Translations under genes and position numbers: made by a program
Source: Niebla homalea
Lineage: Eukaryota > Ascomycota > Lecanoromycetes > Lecanorales > Ramalinaceae
DNA length: 64,000 nt
Direction: 5' to 3'
NCBI GenBank assembly: GCA_019925105.1
Contig: JAHGAU010000005.1
Location: 248,001-312,000 of the forward strand
The notes under the pieces: generated by a model
The model's input: only the letters and a program-made list of their open reading frames with translations
The model's database searches: none
Told to the model about the DNA's origin: nothing
Part shown: one piece after another, positions 31,292 to 44,403 of the stretch
Numbering within the stretch: position 1 is the stretch's first letter
How the letters are laid out: every line of letters starts with the position of its first letter

Positions 31292-32379
31292 TGTGAATGT
31301 CTGAATGCAGTTTCGACGCGGCGAATTGAGATTCTAATGTATTGATATCCCAGGCAGTGAACTGTCGGTGGATGACGTAGGCTTACATGCTGATGGGTAA
31401 CAAAGTAACTGATAGGGTGTGCGGCCCGCGCGGAAGGCGATGGTCTTAGGTACCTCAGCTTGGGGGGTGACCCAAAAAAAGTTATTCCCGCCCAGGGTTT
31501 GGTGGTCACTCTAATCTTTTTTTTTGTTACATTTCTCATAAGTCATGTCGAGAAGCGATAATTCGCGGCTAATAACAGTATTTAACTCCAACATGAATTC
31601 ATATAATGTTGATCACTACCAAAACATTTTTTACATATTTTATTTCAATTGATTTACTTATTAATTCGTCTGCCAGCAACCCTTTCACTTAGGTCACCAG
31701 CCCCCTATACTTATCTTGAGAGCGATTGCTGAACAGGGTGGCGACTGCTGACCAATCACCCACCAAAATCTCGACTACCTATGAATGGTCCAGAGCCGAC
31801 GATAATACCTCCAGACCAAAGGCGGAGACACACGAGTAGTAGAGGGAGGACTATCATCATATCATGACGACAAATAGACTTCTGGCGGTCGACCCGCGAT
31901 CTTCCAATGTACAAGTTGAGACAGGACGTTTGCTTCCTCACAAGGAGGAATGAGATTCAGAGTTATCATGTGCCGATGCGGCGGTCGGGCGGTTATGCTG
32001 AACACTCCACTGACGCGGGAAGACCGAGTTCCAACGCTTGATTGGGTAACTAGGAACTATCCTTCTGCATGATTCTGGAGGCTTCATGCCCGATCGCGGG
32101 GATCGCGAAATTATTCAGCTGCCATGCACAGATAAAACAAATTGGAAACAACGAGGCGTAAGCTGGCATGCGTAGTCTTTGGATTTGTATACGTTGCTTT
32201 TATGTGCGAATATTCACAGTCAGGCGACTGCCTGCTCATTGCACATCGGTGATCAAATCTTCTTTTTCAAGACAAGATTGCGGTCCATCAGTCCCACTGA
32301 ATCCCCACTCCAACTTCAAAGGGTAGAACTTGATATCGGTTATTTCATCTCAGAAAGGCAAGGTTGAAAAGAAACTAGG
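31292..32379. other. Intergenic region, locally AT-rich
   Basis: About 1.1 kb, with T-rich and AT-rich sequence at 31500-31680. No gene is supported. It includes the ankyrin-gene promoter on the left and the SDR promoter on the right. Confidence 0.35.
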
Positions 32380-33401
32380 ATGGCATTCAAAGGTGTTAAG
32401 GGTGTGGCTCTCATTACTGGTGTACGTATCATTCATCGGACATGGCACAATCTATGACTAAACTGCTTTCAAATTAGGCCGCGAGTGGCATCGGTCGCGA
32501 CACGGCCTTCGCATTCGCTGAGGCTGGAGCATCTGCCATCGTCTTTGCTGATATCAACGAGGGTGCTGCTCGAGAAGCAGCTGAACAAAGCAAGGACTTC
32601 GCTGTACATGGCAACTACCGTTACCTTGTCATTCACCTTGATGTGACCAGTGCGACCAGTGTGCAAACCATGATTGACAAGACAGTGAACGACTTTGGTA
32701 GGATCGACTACAGTATCCATTGTGCAGGGGTAGTCCTCTCATTTGAAGTATCATCGTAATTCTTCGCCATGACTAACGTAAGTGAATATGTCCAGGTCGG
32801 CACAGACTCAAACCTACCAACGGCAGATTCTTCGATCGAAGAATTCGATAAGATTGCACAGATCAACACGCGAGGGACAATGTTGTGTGTACGCGCCGTC
32901 TCAAAGGCCATGGCTACGCAAGAGCCTTTGTCGTACAAGAGCCGTCATGGGGAGCGAACCCTTGGCCGAGGGTCCATCATTAATGTTACTTCTGTGATGT
33001 CTTATATTGGAGCTCGAGGCAAACTTCCGTACGCAGCTTCGAAGCACGCAGTCATGGGCATCACTAAAACCGCGGGTGAGTTATGACACTTGGGCCGTTT
33101 CCTGCAATCTCTTCGGCCATCACACTGACAGGCAATCTCAGCCCTAGACAACACAGCGAGCCATATCAGGGTCAATGCGATCTGCCCTGCCTGGGTTGAT
33201 ACGCCCATGATGGCCAGGGACTTTGAAAAGCAGCCCGATCTCGAGAAGATCATCAAGGCAGTGTCTCCCGTCGGGAGAATGGCTGTACTAGAGGAAATTG
33301 GAGATGTCATCGTCTTTCTCTGCAGCGCGTCAGCCAGCTACATCAATGGCCAGGGCCTTGTAGTAGATGCTGGGTTGAGTCTTACTATGAATCGTATGTG
33401 A
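32380..33401 (+). CDS. Short-chain dehydrogenase/reductase
   Basis: NAD(P)-dependent oxidoreductase of the classical SDR family. Exons 32380-32421, 32478-32729, 32796-33075 and 33142-33401 give 277 residues. The cofactor motif TGAASGIG is split by the first intron after TG. Further family marks are a DINEG acidic turn after beta-2 (hinting at NAD rather than NADP), HCAG in place of the usual NNAG, NVTSVMSYIGA with the catalytic Ser, YAASK with catalytic Tyr and Lys near residues 176-180, and the C-terminal YINGQGLVVDAGLSLT. It belongs to the SDR group that includes secondary-metabolite and polyol dehydrogenases. The substrate cannot be predicted, and no cluster partners sit beside it. Confidence 0.88.
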
Positions 33402-36181
33402 GCATACGCACCAAAGACGCTGGCTTTGGAGGTCAGGGCGTATGGTCCTTACAATCAAGAGCCATGTGGAGAGAGCGGCTTTTGCGAGTCTCAGAGAAGG
33501 GAGAACGGATGATCGGATGCATGTACGATCGATTGCACAATCACAGACGATGGGAGGATATGATGAGTAATGGCGTGACGTTGCAAGGCTGCTCTCAGAC
33601 AGTGATGTAGGAGCTGATGGACATTGCAACATTCAGCCATTTCCATAGATCCGAGTAATCCTCTGCTGCTCCTATCTCCAATGTAGCTTACCGACCCCTT
33701 ACAAACCAAGTATGCTTCAAGTCTCATCAGAGGCAGAGACATGCATTACCATGAGCGTCGAGCTCTCGCTCCTCCCTACCGCTGATAATTAGTAGCCCCG
33801 TCATTCGTGACGGGTAGAATTAAGACGAGCTCGCGAACACCGCGCCGTGAATTCTCCCAATTTTCTCCCAATGGCTCATCGCCAAAGGAATGCAGCCGGT
33901 GTCAATAAACTACGCCGTCGTGAATCGGCACGAGGAGATCACACTTCGTCCGTTTTCATTGGTTGCTCACAGCACCTGCAGCTTGACCGTTCGCGCTGAA
34001 ATTCCATGTCAGGATTGTATCGTGGGGTAAATTAGACCCCTTCAAATTGACGGTGTCACTCATTTGCTCACGTCCGTCGTATCTGGTACTGGTATACATT
34101 ATTGAGGTAGGATTGTAGGAACATGAGTATTCCTCTCCTATCCGGCCTAGGGACCACTTCATTACACGACGCGTTGTGTACCTTGTCGTCAACTCCGTCG
34201 ATGCGAACTTCTGGTCCCGGGATGTCTCTAATCAACAAGAGAAAAATTGACACGATTCCGGCACGTTCTCGACAGTCATATTATGCGGACAATGACTAGT
34301 CGTCTGCTGCGGACCTCATTCGTGACCAAACCTGATACTCCCTATGCCTCCGACACGACGGCCTTTGTCCTGGGTGATGAGGGTGATGAGTGTTGTCATG
34401 GGAGAGCCGACACCGCCCATGTCTCAGGCCCAAGTCCTGCCCAAAATATAGGCTTGAATCAATCGGTATGAGTGAGTAGATTGTAGGGAAAAGTCTGGCC
34501 TTGTAACTCTGGGATACACCGGGTATGAATGAGTAATTTGCAGTTTGTATATCCTATCCCTCCACATTAAGAAGCTGGTCGTTAAAATCAAAAAGTGCAA
34601 GGTAAAGGCTCCTGTATACGAATTACCAGGATCCAAAAAATAGCAGTAGAGGAGGGAAGAAAGAAAGAAGAAGAAGAATCATTGGTGTGTGAAACAACAT
34701 ATTGACGCTGACCTTGGAAAGGGGGCTCCCAAGCAAGCAACGGTACGGAAATGTATAAATCATGTCAGTATTCTGCATAAGCCGCGCATCTTGTAAACAA
34801 AACACTTCGCTTCATTAGACTGTTTGTCGGAATTGTTCCATCGTGTTTCCCGCTCTTCCCGGTTCGTGCTTCCCACAATAGTGAGGCTATCAAGTCGAAG
34901 TAAGGGCTTCCAATGCTTTCTTCAATTGTTGGCATAGCTCGTGATGGCCTACAACGAGCAAGCTGCTGACGTTATCGATACACTCGAGAAAAAAGCATCA
35001 CGTGGTCATGGAATCATGAGGAGAAGTGACTTCGAGGGAGGGTGGTGTGTCGAAAAAGGTCAAGACAATCCACCAGAACATGCGCCATCGTGAAGAAGTG
35101 AGATTCAGTCCCATATACCCAGGTATTAGTTCATGACTGGGAGAGGACGATACAACATGACAAAAGGTTCCTCAACAACTGGGTCAGACATTTGATATGC
35201 CAGCCCCCATGAAGGTGCCAGAAGAAGGCAATTCTCCACATTGTGGCTGTCCGCTGCTGTACGTGCAGGAGGTTACCAAGACATGCTACTTGAGCCGAGA
35301 CGTTAGAATCCTTATCCTAATAGCCCCATGGGACGGATACACCATGATGTCGCAAAAGGTAGCAAAGCCGTGAAGAATTTTTATCTGGTATGACGGTAAG
35401 CGGGACGATTTCGACTCGATGGTTCAGCATAGGGAGGATCAATAAACAGGCTCTTGGTCTGATTTTGTAGCAATGTAAATGAAAAAAGCTTACTTTTGTC
35501 ATTCTTTGCGTACACAAGCAGCGGCCCTTAAGTCTAATGCCCGACCTTATCATACATTTTTCTATCAAAGATCGACCCTGAAATCTTCAGCGTTGAAGAT
35601 GGGGTGCCATATTGGAGGATGAGGTGCTGCCAAAACCCTGATTATAGGCTGCTGGGGAGGGCTATAGTAATAGGTGTTTCTGAGTTACCAAGGGGCCGTG
35701 ATATGCTGTAATAGGTAATCACCAGGTTATTGAAGGACCACAATAGGCTAGCAATGATTGAAAAGCTATTGGGTATGAGGAGCAATTGTACAAATGCTGA
35801 GTACGAATTGGGGAATCACCGTGACAACTACCCTCCAGTGCTTAAATGGTGTTATGTACAAATATTAACCTCCCTGGCCTATCTTTTCCTTGGTGAACAT
35901 TATCGACGACAATGCTTCCACCACTCTCGCTATGCACATCTGGACAAAAAGCCAGATCGCTCGGCTCGCCTAGAACGGCAGAAAGCTCGCCAGCCTCTCC
36001 CGATATACATGGCACCTTCTTTCGCACTTTTGGTCATCTCTTTCTCAAATATTGTCAGGCCTCCAGTGCCGCCCCCTCTACCCACCGTCTCTATGTTCCT
36101 TCAACTGCAGGGTATCTTCCAAACAACCCAGAGATATGCCTTTGTCTTAGAGCCAGCGTCCCTGCGATGATCAAACGCACA
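33402..36181. other. Long gene-poor intergenic region
   Basis: About 2.8 kb. Only short frames occur on both strands and none shows a domain or a consistent exon chain. Composition is near the window average. I could not support a gene here. Confidence 0.4.
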
Positions 36182-38939
36182 TCATGTCCCGATCTTTTGA
36201 TAGAACAGAATGTACGCAACCTTGTTGTCCTTTACCGAAGTCGTCTTACCCACAGGCGTCATTTTCCCCGGCTCGGAGGCCTTCGGGGTGGAATTGCCGT
36301 TGACGACACCCGACCATTTCTTGCTCAAGGATGAGCTACCGGAAGCCCCGTTGACTTGGCTCCACACGTTCTCCGCCTTGGAGCCATCTTCATCTTCTTC
36401 GTCGGCGAAATGCCCAAAAGCGTTACCAGATTTGTTTGGCGGGCGTTGATCATTCTTGTGTTGTTCAAGTGCCGCGGCCAGAACCTTGGGATCTTCTTCA
36501 CTCCCGCCCTCTGCGACGTCCTCACTGCGAATTCGCCGGATGATAGTGTCGTCCAGCCTGATCCATTCACGAGCATCTTGACGACGGACGTCAACGGTGT
36601 AGTGACCACCAGATGCATTCTTGCCATGATGGTAGACAACACCCGTAAGACGATATTTGGGAAGACTACCGTGGGCGAGCAGGCCTCCTCGCTTGTGTTG
36701 AGGGAAGACCTCCTTTGGAATTTCAAGGTCCAAGGGGTAGCCAATCTTTTTCCAAATCTTCTGAGTACCACCGGCGTTGTCATACTGGAACCTTTTCAGG
36801 TGAAGTATAAGGATCTGTGGGAGAGTCTCAATCGTCACCTGCTTGGTTGCCGTCGATCCAGGACCTCGTGGGGAATTGAAATCACCGTGTAATGTCTCTG
36901 ACCTGGTGAGGCCCTTCAGGGCATCTAGAATATTGCTGACATGGGGAGCGCCAATGTCGAGCTGCAGGGGTTGATACGGCTCAAGGGTGACAGAATTCTT
37001 CATGCCTGGCACTCGGAGCTCAGACCGAAGTTTGCCGCCAAAGATTTTGGTGATGGGCGACTCGAAAGTGATAGCACCAGAGGAGCGAGTGATGGCTGCC
37101 CTTTGCTTGGGCCCAACTTCAAGCCATCCACTGTCATCGCTGATTGACGAAGCTTTGGTCTCACTGATGGGAGAAGTCAGCCCGTTTGTGGGCGTTGAGC
37201 CACCTGAAGGCGCCTCCTGATCAGGTGATTTCATCTTCCGGCTGCACTCATCATGTAACTCTTCCAGTAGGAAGCCCAAGAATTCCTCGGCATCTTGTTG
37301 GTGGCCTCGCCTCATTGACGAGAAGCGTGGAAGGCGGCGAATGATGTCGTATACGAACTCCGGAATGAATGTTTCACCGTACTGTTCCAGCTCATTATCC
37401 TTCAGGCGCATCCTTAATTGATCGACGGAGACTGCTGCGTCGATGGTCTTGAATTCTTGCATGAACATTATCCTGTAATACGTCAACAGCTGTATAGGTA
37501 TGTAGTAGTATTGGTGACTCACATCGCATCCATCATCGGGGTATCACTCTTGAAGCTATGTGTGGCTTGCTTCCCCACCTTCTCTAGCAGATTGTAAAAT
37601 GGGGCACAAAATACAAGTATCTGTAGAATCTGCAGAGCTTTAGCAAGATAGGTCTACGCGTCATATGGGGCCCTGAGCTTACAGAATTCATATAACACAT
37701 GTTGCCTGTATTGACTAAACCTCGCGGTTCGAGGAAGGCTATCTTGGCTTCTTTGCTAGATTTAATATTAAATGAGCTTAAGACGTCCGCGAGAGAGCTG
37801 GTCCTGGCTGCGAAGAGTCCATTCGATTGATTGCTGGCTTCAGCACCCCCCAAGGCCCCAGACGCAGCTGCCGGTGGAGCCGAAGCCTGAGTTCTGAGGA
37901 GGTCTGCCCATGAAATCGGGGCTGGCTTCGGGGGCGGAGGCATTGCTTTCTCTGCAACTTCTGGGCTTTCGATTGCTGCAGGTGAGGTTTCCGTGGCTTT
38001 TGCAAGGTGGTCCTCGTTCGAAGGAACATCACCTTTTGAAGAGCCAGATGCTGCGCTTGTGCGTCGCTTTTTCGAGGACTTTGAGGGGAGAGGGACATTT
38101 GGAATGGCAGGTCTGATAGGCACCGCAGGTAGGACTGGTTGGGCAGTCGTAGAGGCTTTCGGAGTAGTCTGCTGAGGGGGGGCGGTAGACGAGGGTGTAG
38201 TAGGTTGAGTTGACATTATTTCCGAGGGTGGATGAGATGTAGAGGGGGTTTCGAGACCAGATGGGAGATTTGAGAGCTCTTCCGCAGGTAAAGGAGCCTC
38301 TTCGCTGCTCACTGAATCTTGCACAGCCACATTGGGGGCATCAAGCGTGTCCGGTCTCTGTGGAAGCTCGACTGGCGCTGTCTGGGGCTGATTGTGTAGT
38401 CTCCTTCTCCGTCGCGCTTTTCTAGGCATGAAGTCGCCTTCGAAGGATTGCCAAGGCAGTGGAGGGTAGAATTGTTGAGGTGCAGGTGTTGGCGAGGGAT
38501 CACGAGCAGGTGGAGGAGGTGGTGAAGGGGCAACCTGATGGGGTGTTGAGGTCTGTGTCGAAATAGGGCGCGATGGTGGCTGGAGGGGAGGATTGGGTGA
38601 GGATGGCGAGAGCATGCCTTGACTTGAGTGCATCGAAGATGATGAAGGGTGGTGGTGTGGTGGAGGAGGCCGCATGGTGTGGTATGGTTGTTGCGGAGGA
38701 TAAGGGTTCATGGGAGGATATTGCTGGTAGCCTCTACCCATGGGCATGGGCATTGGGTATGCCTGCCATTGTTGGGGCGGTCTGCCGTATGGCATGGGGT
38801 ATGGATAAGGATAATTCTGGTATGCTTGGGGATGGGACGGGTAGTGCTGAGGTGGGTAAAGCACATTCTGCCCTGGTCGCCCGTTGTGATATGGTATAGC
38901 CGGCGGGACCTGTGACAACGTGGGCGGATGTTGGCTCAT
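36182..38939 (-). CDS. UBP3: Ubiquitin-specific protease, Ubp3/USP10-like
   Basis: Cysteine-protease deubiquitinase of the USP family (peptidase C19). Three exons on the minus strand: 38939-37683, 37629-37523 and 37472-36182, encoding 884 residues. Residues 1-400 are Pro/Gln/Tyr/Ser-rich and disordered. The catalytic domain starts with the Cys box GLVNTGNMCYMNS, cut by intron 1, then ILQILVFCAPFYNLLEKVGK. A QQDAEEFLGFLLEELHDE block and the His box YHHGKNASGGHYTVDVRR follow, ending in VAYILFYQKIG. The disordered N-terminus and the FCAPFYNLLE wording resemble Ubp3/USP10, which in yeast works with Bre5 in vesicle transport and ribophagy. The subfamily is an inference; the USP assignment is firm. 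Confidence 0.88.
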
Positions 38940-41409
38940 GGTTAGGGAGGTGAAGGTGCTGCTGCCGGTGCAGGAGCGATCATTCCCCTAAGTCGATTCG
39001 GTGTCCTTTGTAAGCCTGCTTCTAATCATTTCTTAAGCCTCCTGCTCTCTTTGAGAGGACTGGTTCTTCGAAGAGCTACCCGATTGTTGAGCGGCGTCGA
39101 ATTTGGGAGTGTGAGGCGAGGTGTGGTCAGAAGGAAAGGAAGATTTGATAATCCCCGGGGTAGGCAAATCCGACGCGCCGTAGCCGGCCTGGGAGAGGAT
39201 GGTGTTGGTATCAAGTGAATCAAGAAATAGGTCAACAGATGAGACAGACGAATGAATACAGAGGCCGATAGGAGTCAAGTAGGAGGTGTGAAGTGGCAGT
39301 GATATACAAATGAGATATTGGGGGCGGTAGGACAGCAGAATTGACATCAAAATGAAAGTTCGGCCAAATCCAATTCGCTGTCCAAATCTCAAGTCTTGGC
39401 ATTGATACGGCTACTTTCCGCCCGATCAGCCAAATTCTGTGCGTTTCCCCGCAAAAACTTCTTGGCTCAAACATACGGAATCCAAACCTGAGAGTCGACC
39501 ACTCTGATCATTTTTACACCTCGTCTGGTGACATATCTGAGCCTGGCGGAGTGTGATGGGAGAACCGGACCGTTCTCGTATGCTTCAAGCCTGAACGACG
39601 TTCACAGATTGCAAGCGGCGTTCATTATGCCCGTCATTTCACCAGCTCCATCTACGGAATAACGTAGCGCAGGAACATTTCATGCAGACCGGGAATGGGG
39701 AATCTTTAAGCAGATCGTGACGGTTGATGATGACATGATGCATCAGTCAGCTTTTGGAGTGGTTGCTCTTACAGGCAAAATCCACTACAGTCAATACAAA
39801 TTTAAACTATTCATGAATGACTCTTTACTGTCAAGCAATCAATAACTTCACTTGATACTGTCATCTTCACAATCAGATTTCAGAAGCCTGAAAAAAAAAA
39901 GGCATTCCTTCTTAATTTCTCTCTACCTTCGATCATGGTCTTCACGCAGGCTTTGTCTCATTCACTCCGCGTATTTCCCTGCTCCTCCCAATCTACTACA
40001 GCCTTCCATAATCCGACTGAATCATAAGGGACGAGGTTGAGCTCCTGACCGAGGAGACGGGGAGCGGGGTCGAGGGAGCCGAGCCCAAGCACGATTGCGG
40101 ACTGCATCGTATTGGACTGGAGCGGTAGGATTATAGACTGATGAGGGGGTAGCTCGGACGATTTGGAAGTTGAGGGAGCCTTTGAAATGCAACGATTGAC
40201 CTGCAAGAATTAGACTGTGAAAAGCGAAACACGGTGACTTTAGCGGTCTGTGGATGTGAGCTTTGGCTGATTCGACAAGGGTAACTGAAATTTGACGGTC
40301 TCGCTCGCCCAGCTCGCAGGCCATCAAGAAAATGCTCTTGTTCCAGGGACACGATCGACGGATGTCATCTGGGCCCAAACTTAAGGAAGTTTCACCTGCG
40401 AATCGGTCAAGTAAACATCACCCATGGTCTCCAGCCGCGTCGCACAGGATCTCAATAGCGCCACGCTGCCTCCACTATGGCCGTCAGTATTCAATCGAAA
40501 TGGTGGGAGACCCAAAGTCATCTGTAAAAATGCACAAGACATATGACAAGTCGCAAGACCACTTCAAGTGTTTGGGTATTGCGACAGGCTTTTGCTTCGA
40601 TAGATTCAAGACTGAACATTTCTTTCAACAGTCTGAAAAGGGGAAAGCGCTTGATGCGATTCTGCGGATCAGCGTAAGGTATTGATGAGTGGCAATGCCA
40701 GTGTCTAAACAATGTATAACTGTAAATACATATAAGAACTAGCGATGGAATCTCTTCATGGCTAGGTTGAGTGATTTGTTGAGTACCGAATTGGATTGTA
40801 ATATCAGAAAAATTCAACCAGCGCTAGTGCGAATGGCAGCGTTGATAAAGGAGTTCCTTCATCACATTTGGCCCAAAAAGACCATGGGATCAGTAGGACG
40901 CACCTGTGAAAGTCCTTGATTATGATGATAGAGCACTTGATCAAGACTTGCAGAGTGGAATGATGGAAGCACAGCGAATGACGGATATAAAGGCGGGTTT
41001 GCGCAGTTGAGACGCATTAGCAAGTAGCATAGCCTTGAAGATGGTTGGGCATCAAGTTCTCGATACTCGGGTTTTTCACTCGCCTTTTATTGGTTTGTCA
41101 CCATTTTCGCACACATTGTTATGTAACCTGAATGGTGCGAATTTCATGTTCATTGGTTTGGGTAGATCACTGAACGAAGATAGAAGGCTTGGCAGATGGC
41201 TGATCACGTGATATGACTCTGATCATCCAGATCCAAGTCTTGCCCCTCATGACTCTAACTACAACAACTCCCTCCGGGGTTGTGCACCTTTGATTGCGAA
41301 CTAATTGACGGATTACGAATCGTTGCGAGAGGTCTAATGGGGACTATAAGCTGGTCCACCTTTATAATCGTCGCTCCGTTTGCAAGCTTCATGCCTCGCT
41401 TGCGACGCG
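38940..41409. other. Intergenic between UBP and RING genes
   Basis: About 2.5 kb. Apart from the candidate terminal exon at 39033-39188 (-), I see only short frames. One of them, 39958-40206 (-), reads AIVLGLGSLDPAPRLLGQEL and is faintly SRR1-like, but I could not build a gene from it. Confidence 0.35.
39033..39188 (-). CDS. Candidate terminal exon of an unplaced gene
   Basis: On the minus strand an AG-free pyrimidine-rich stretch of about 190 bases ends in CCATCCTCTCCCAG at 39189, typical of a 3' splice site. It is followed by 51 coding-like codons (AGYGASDLPTPGIIKSSFPS, then SPHTPKFDAAQQSGSSSKNQ) and TAA. I could not find convincing upstream exons. The product is unrecognised, Ser/Gln-rich and hydrophilic. 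It lies 94 bp upstream of the deubiquitinase start on the same strand, so it could be the 3' end of a gene in tandem with it, or chance. Confidence 0.25.
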   Translation of the reverse strand, partial: AGYGASDLPTPGIIKSSFPSDHTSPHTPKFDAAQQSGSSSKNQSSQREQEA

Positions 41410-43831
41410 ATGTCTTCGAATCAAGCCGTATCCTTGTCAACATCTAAGAACGCTTTTCAGTCAGCCCAGGCCTCTTCGCCTTCGCATTCAACCGTCTCAT
41501 CGCCTACTACTGAAAGCTACGGTCAAAGGCGATCTGGCGGCTCGAGCAGTTTTGGGTCTGCCTCGAACGTTGTCCGCTCGTCATCTAGTCCAAGGAACAA
41601 CCAGCAGCTCCGGAAGCAGCACAAGGGACAGCGTCGACCACGGCTTGCGGATGAGGATGCTTCTGCTGAGTCCGTATGTGCTTTTCATGGCCTCCGGTCA
41701 TGCGTTTTCGCCGCAACATTTCCACGACTGACCTTAGCAGGCCGCCATGCAGTCGACAAGTAGCCGCAAAGGCCGCACCTCAATTACCCACCTGATGAAT
41801 TTCACCCTTCCTCCTCGCCCACAATATCAGCCACAACATTATTTCGGCCGGAATGGAAGACGAAACCCTACCTGGGGATTGGGTTCTGGCTACCATGCAG
41901 CTGACAAAGCGAGGTAAGTAAGCCTGAAGCGTTCACCAAAGGAGCGGGGTTGATGAATTGGAAGATACATTCACGCCAACTATCGCTTCATTGTCAATCC
42001 GAATGGCGATTACCGCGCCCAAGCAGTCGATGCTGATGTGCACTTGGATTGGGACAATGTTTTACAGATCCTTGTTTCTGCTCAATCCCAGGCGAGCAAT
42101 TGCCCGATCTGCTTGTCCCAGCCCGTGGCTCCTCGCATGGCCAAATGCGGTCATATCTTCTGCCTCCCTTGCTTGATTCGATATATGCACTCCGTTGACG
42201 ATTCGGCGCCAATTCCCGAGAAGAAAGCTAGATGGAAGAAGTGTCCCATTTGCTATGACATCATCTATATTTCCGAAAGCCGACCTGTCTGCTGGTTCAC
42301 TGGTCAGGAGGGGGAGCGCCCTCAAGAAGGAGCTGATGTTGTTCTGAGATTGGTGATGCGGCGACCCGAAAGCGTCCTTGCTTTGCCTCGAGATGGAGCC
42401 GAGATGTTGGAGGATAGTGAGGATATCCCCTGGTACTTTGCTGCAGAGGTGATGGATTATGCACGAATCATGAAGGGCAGTGAGGATTACATGAGGGAGG
42501 AATATGAAAAGGAAATTGAGGAATTGCAACAGCAGGAAAAGGAGGATGAGCTCATGTTTGGAGACGATGTGCAATGGACGAGGAAAGCTGTCTCCTCCAT
42601 TCGCGAAGCGGGTGAGAAGCTCCGGGGGATAGGGAATCCACCTCAAGCTCCGAAACAGCCGAATGAGAGAAAGGCGCGGAGGCCACCCATTGAGTATCGA
42701 ACGGACGCTGCTGATGTACCCGATCACCATGCTATTCAGCATGCCAGGACTTCTGGCCAATCGGCTTCGAGAGCCTCTGTCATTACCCAGTATGAGCGGT
42801 CTGGCTCCTCACATCTGAGGAAGGCTCCTTCAAACGACCCGAAGAATCGGACTAACGAAACAAAGAGCGACCCATCGGATGACGAAGCTTTGGCGAGCTC
42901 CCGCTCTATATTAGCAGCTACATCTGCGCCTAGCACCACGACGAAGACGCCCTCGTATCCCCAAGACAGATCAATGGCGGCATCACACAATAGGCACTCT
43001 GACTCGCCTTACTTCTTCTACGAAGCTCTGCTCCATTTCTACCTATCCCCGCTGGATATAAGGATTCTGAGGGCGGCATTTGGGGACTACCCTTCTTTCC
43101 CTACAACCATACTGCCACGGGTCGAACGTGTATCTACTGGACATATCATTGATGATGAACTTCGAAAGAGGGCCAAATACCTGGCCCATTTGCCTCATGG
43201 CTGCGAAGTAGGCTTCCTCGAATGCAATTGGACGGACGTTGTCAGCCCGGAGATTCTGGCAGGCTTTGCGCCAGAAATCGAACGAAGACGTAAAAAGAAC
43301 AATGAGAAGGCAGCAAGAGAGGAGAAGGAGCGCGTCAGGGCGGAGAAGGAAGAAGACGACAAGCGTTGGGCCGCTGCTCGTCGGAAAAGACCGAGCTTGA
43401 GCCATGACATTGGTTCGGAAGCCGAGTTCCAGCCGCTACCAGAGCAGTCGACCATGGACTTCGGATCAGTATCCTCATCGCCCCCTTGGTCATCATCTCG
43501 AGGGCAACAAGGGTCGGCATTTGCTTCATTGGCTTCGCCATCAACGTCGCCCAATGCAGCAAAGACGGTCTGGGGGACGAGGATCGTTCCGCCCTCGAGT
43601 CCACAGCTGGCTGCAGCTCAATTGCAGGAGAGTGACACGCCAGAACATGACGGTTGGTTGCAGGATTGGGAGCAAGATGTGCTGCGTGAGGAAGAATTGG
43701 TGGCTCAAGTCGAGGCTACAAGCTTTGAGCCAAGTAGCTCGAAGCAGGTGAGTACGAGTGTACCGACTGGCAAGAAGAAGAAAGGTAAGAAGATTACTCT
43801 GATGAGCACGAATGCCCGCAGAGGCGCTTGA
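41410..43831 (+). CDS. MAG2: RING-finger E3 ligase, RNF10/Mag2-like
   Basis: Exons 41410-41673, 41741-41913 and 41965-43831 give 767 residues. The Ser-rich N-terminus leads to a conserved block (ITHLMNFTLPPRPQ, then YIHANYRFIVNPNGDYRAQA and HLDWDNVLQI) just before a C3HC4 RING: CPICLSQPVAPRMAKCGHIF, CLPCLIRYM, then CPIC. This order, with no other RING features, is that of vertebrate RNF10 and yeast Mag2, ubiquitin ligases linked to quality control of stalled 40S ribosomes. The C-terminal half has a Lys/Glu/Arg coiled-coil stretch (about 43270-43390) and a basic tail ending KKKGKKITLMSTNARRGA. The gene symbol is by similarity of architecture. Confidence 0.82.
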
Positions 43832-44403
43832 CCATGGATGACAGCCATGAGAATGTCTCCCAAACCCGTTCAGTACGACACTTAGCGCTCAGTTGTACAT
43901 AGGCTTTGGGCCTGTCAGACTTATTCTGCTCATTTCCCTTTTGAGGTCAAAGCAAAGCCACTCATAACCCAGACCGTCATTGGCAGACTTTGGTGTCGAG
44001 TAGGACTTAACCCTCCCCACAAACATCATGCAAGCATGTTGCAAGTGGTGAGTGGCACTTATTTTTTTTGGAATAAATTTTCAGTCAGCGTGCATTCCCT
44101 TTTCGAGACTTGAAGCAGATGATTAATCTGTTGTATATGATTGATTCGCTTCATCCTATCATCCTTGTCATCTACCACAGGCTGTAGTTGCTAGTCCAAA
44201 TTCGCTCTAGCTCAACGCCTCAAATTCTCTGTCGCGACCCTCTCGCGTCGCCACCACGTTCACCAAAGTTTCGAAGATAAACAGAGGATCGTCATTGCCC
44301 TCAAGCTCGACAGGGATGCGACACGCCTTTTCTCCCAGCTGATAAGATATTGCCCAAGAGCCTCAATTGAGCTCAACCCATCGTCAAGGGTCTCGGAACC
44401 ATC
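43832..44403. other. Intergenic RING gene / ERG4
   Basis: 572 bp with a T-rich stretch at about 44060-44080 and no gene. It should contain the ERG4 promoter. Confidence 0.35.

Noticed and set aside
39958..40206. Minus-strand frame faintly like an SRR1 domain
   Set aside because: Only a few residues match and no exon chain can be built.
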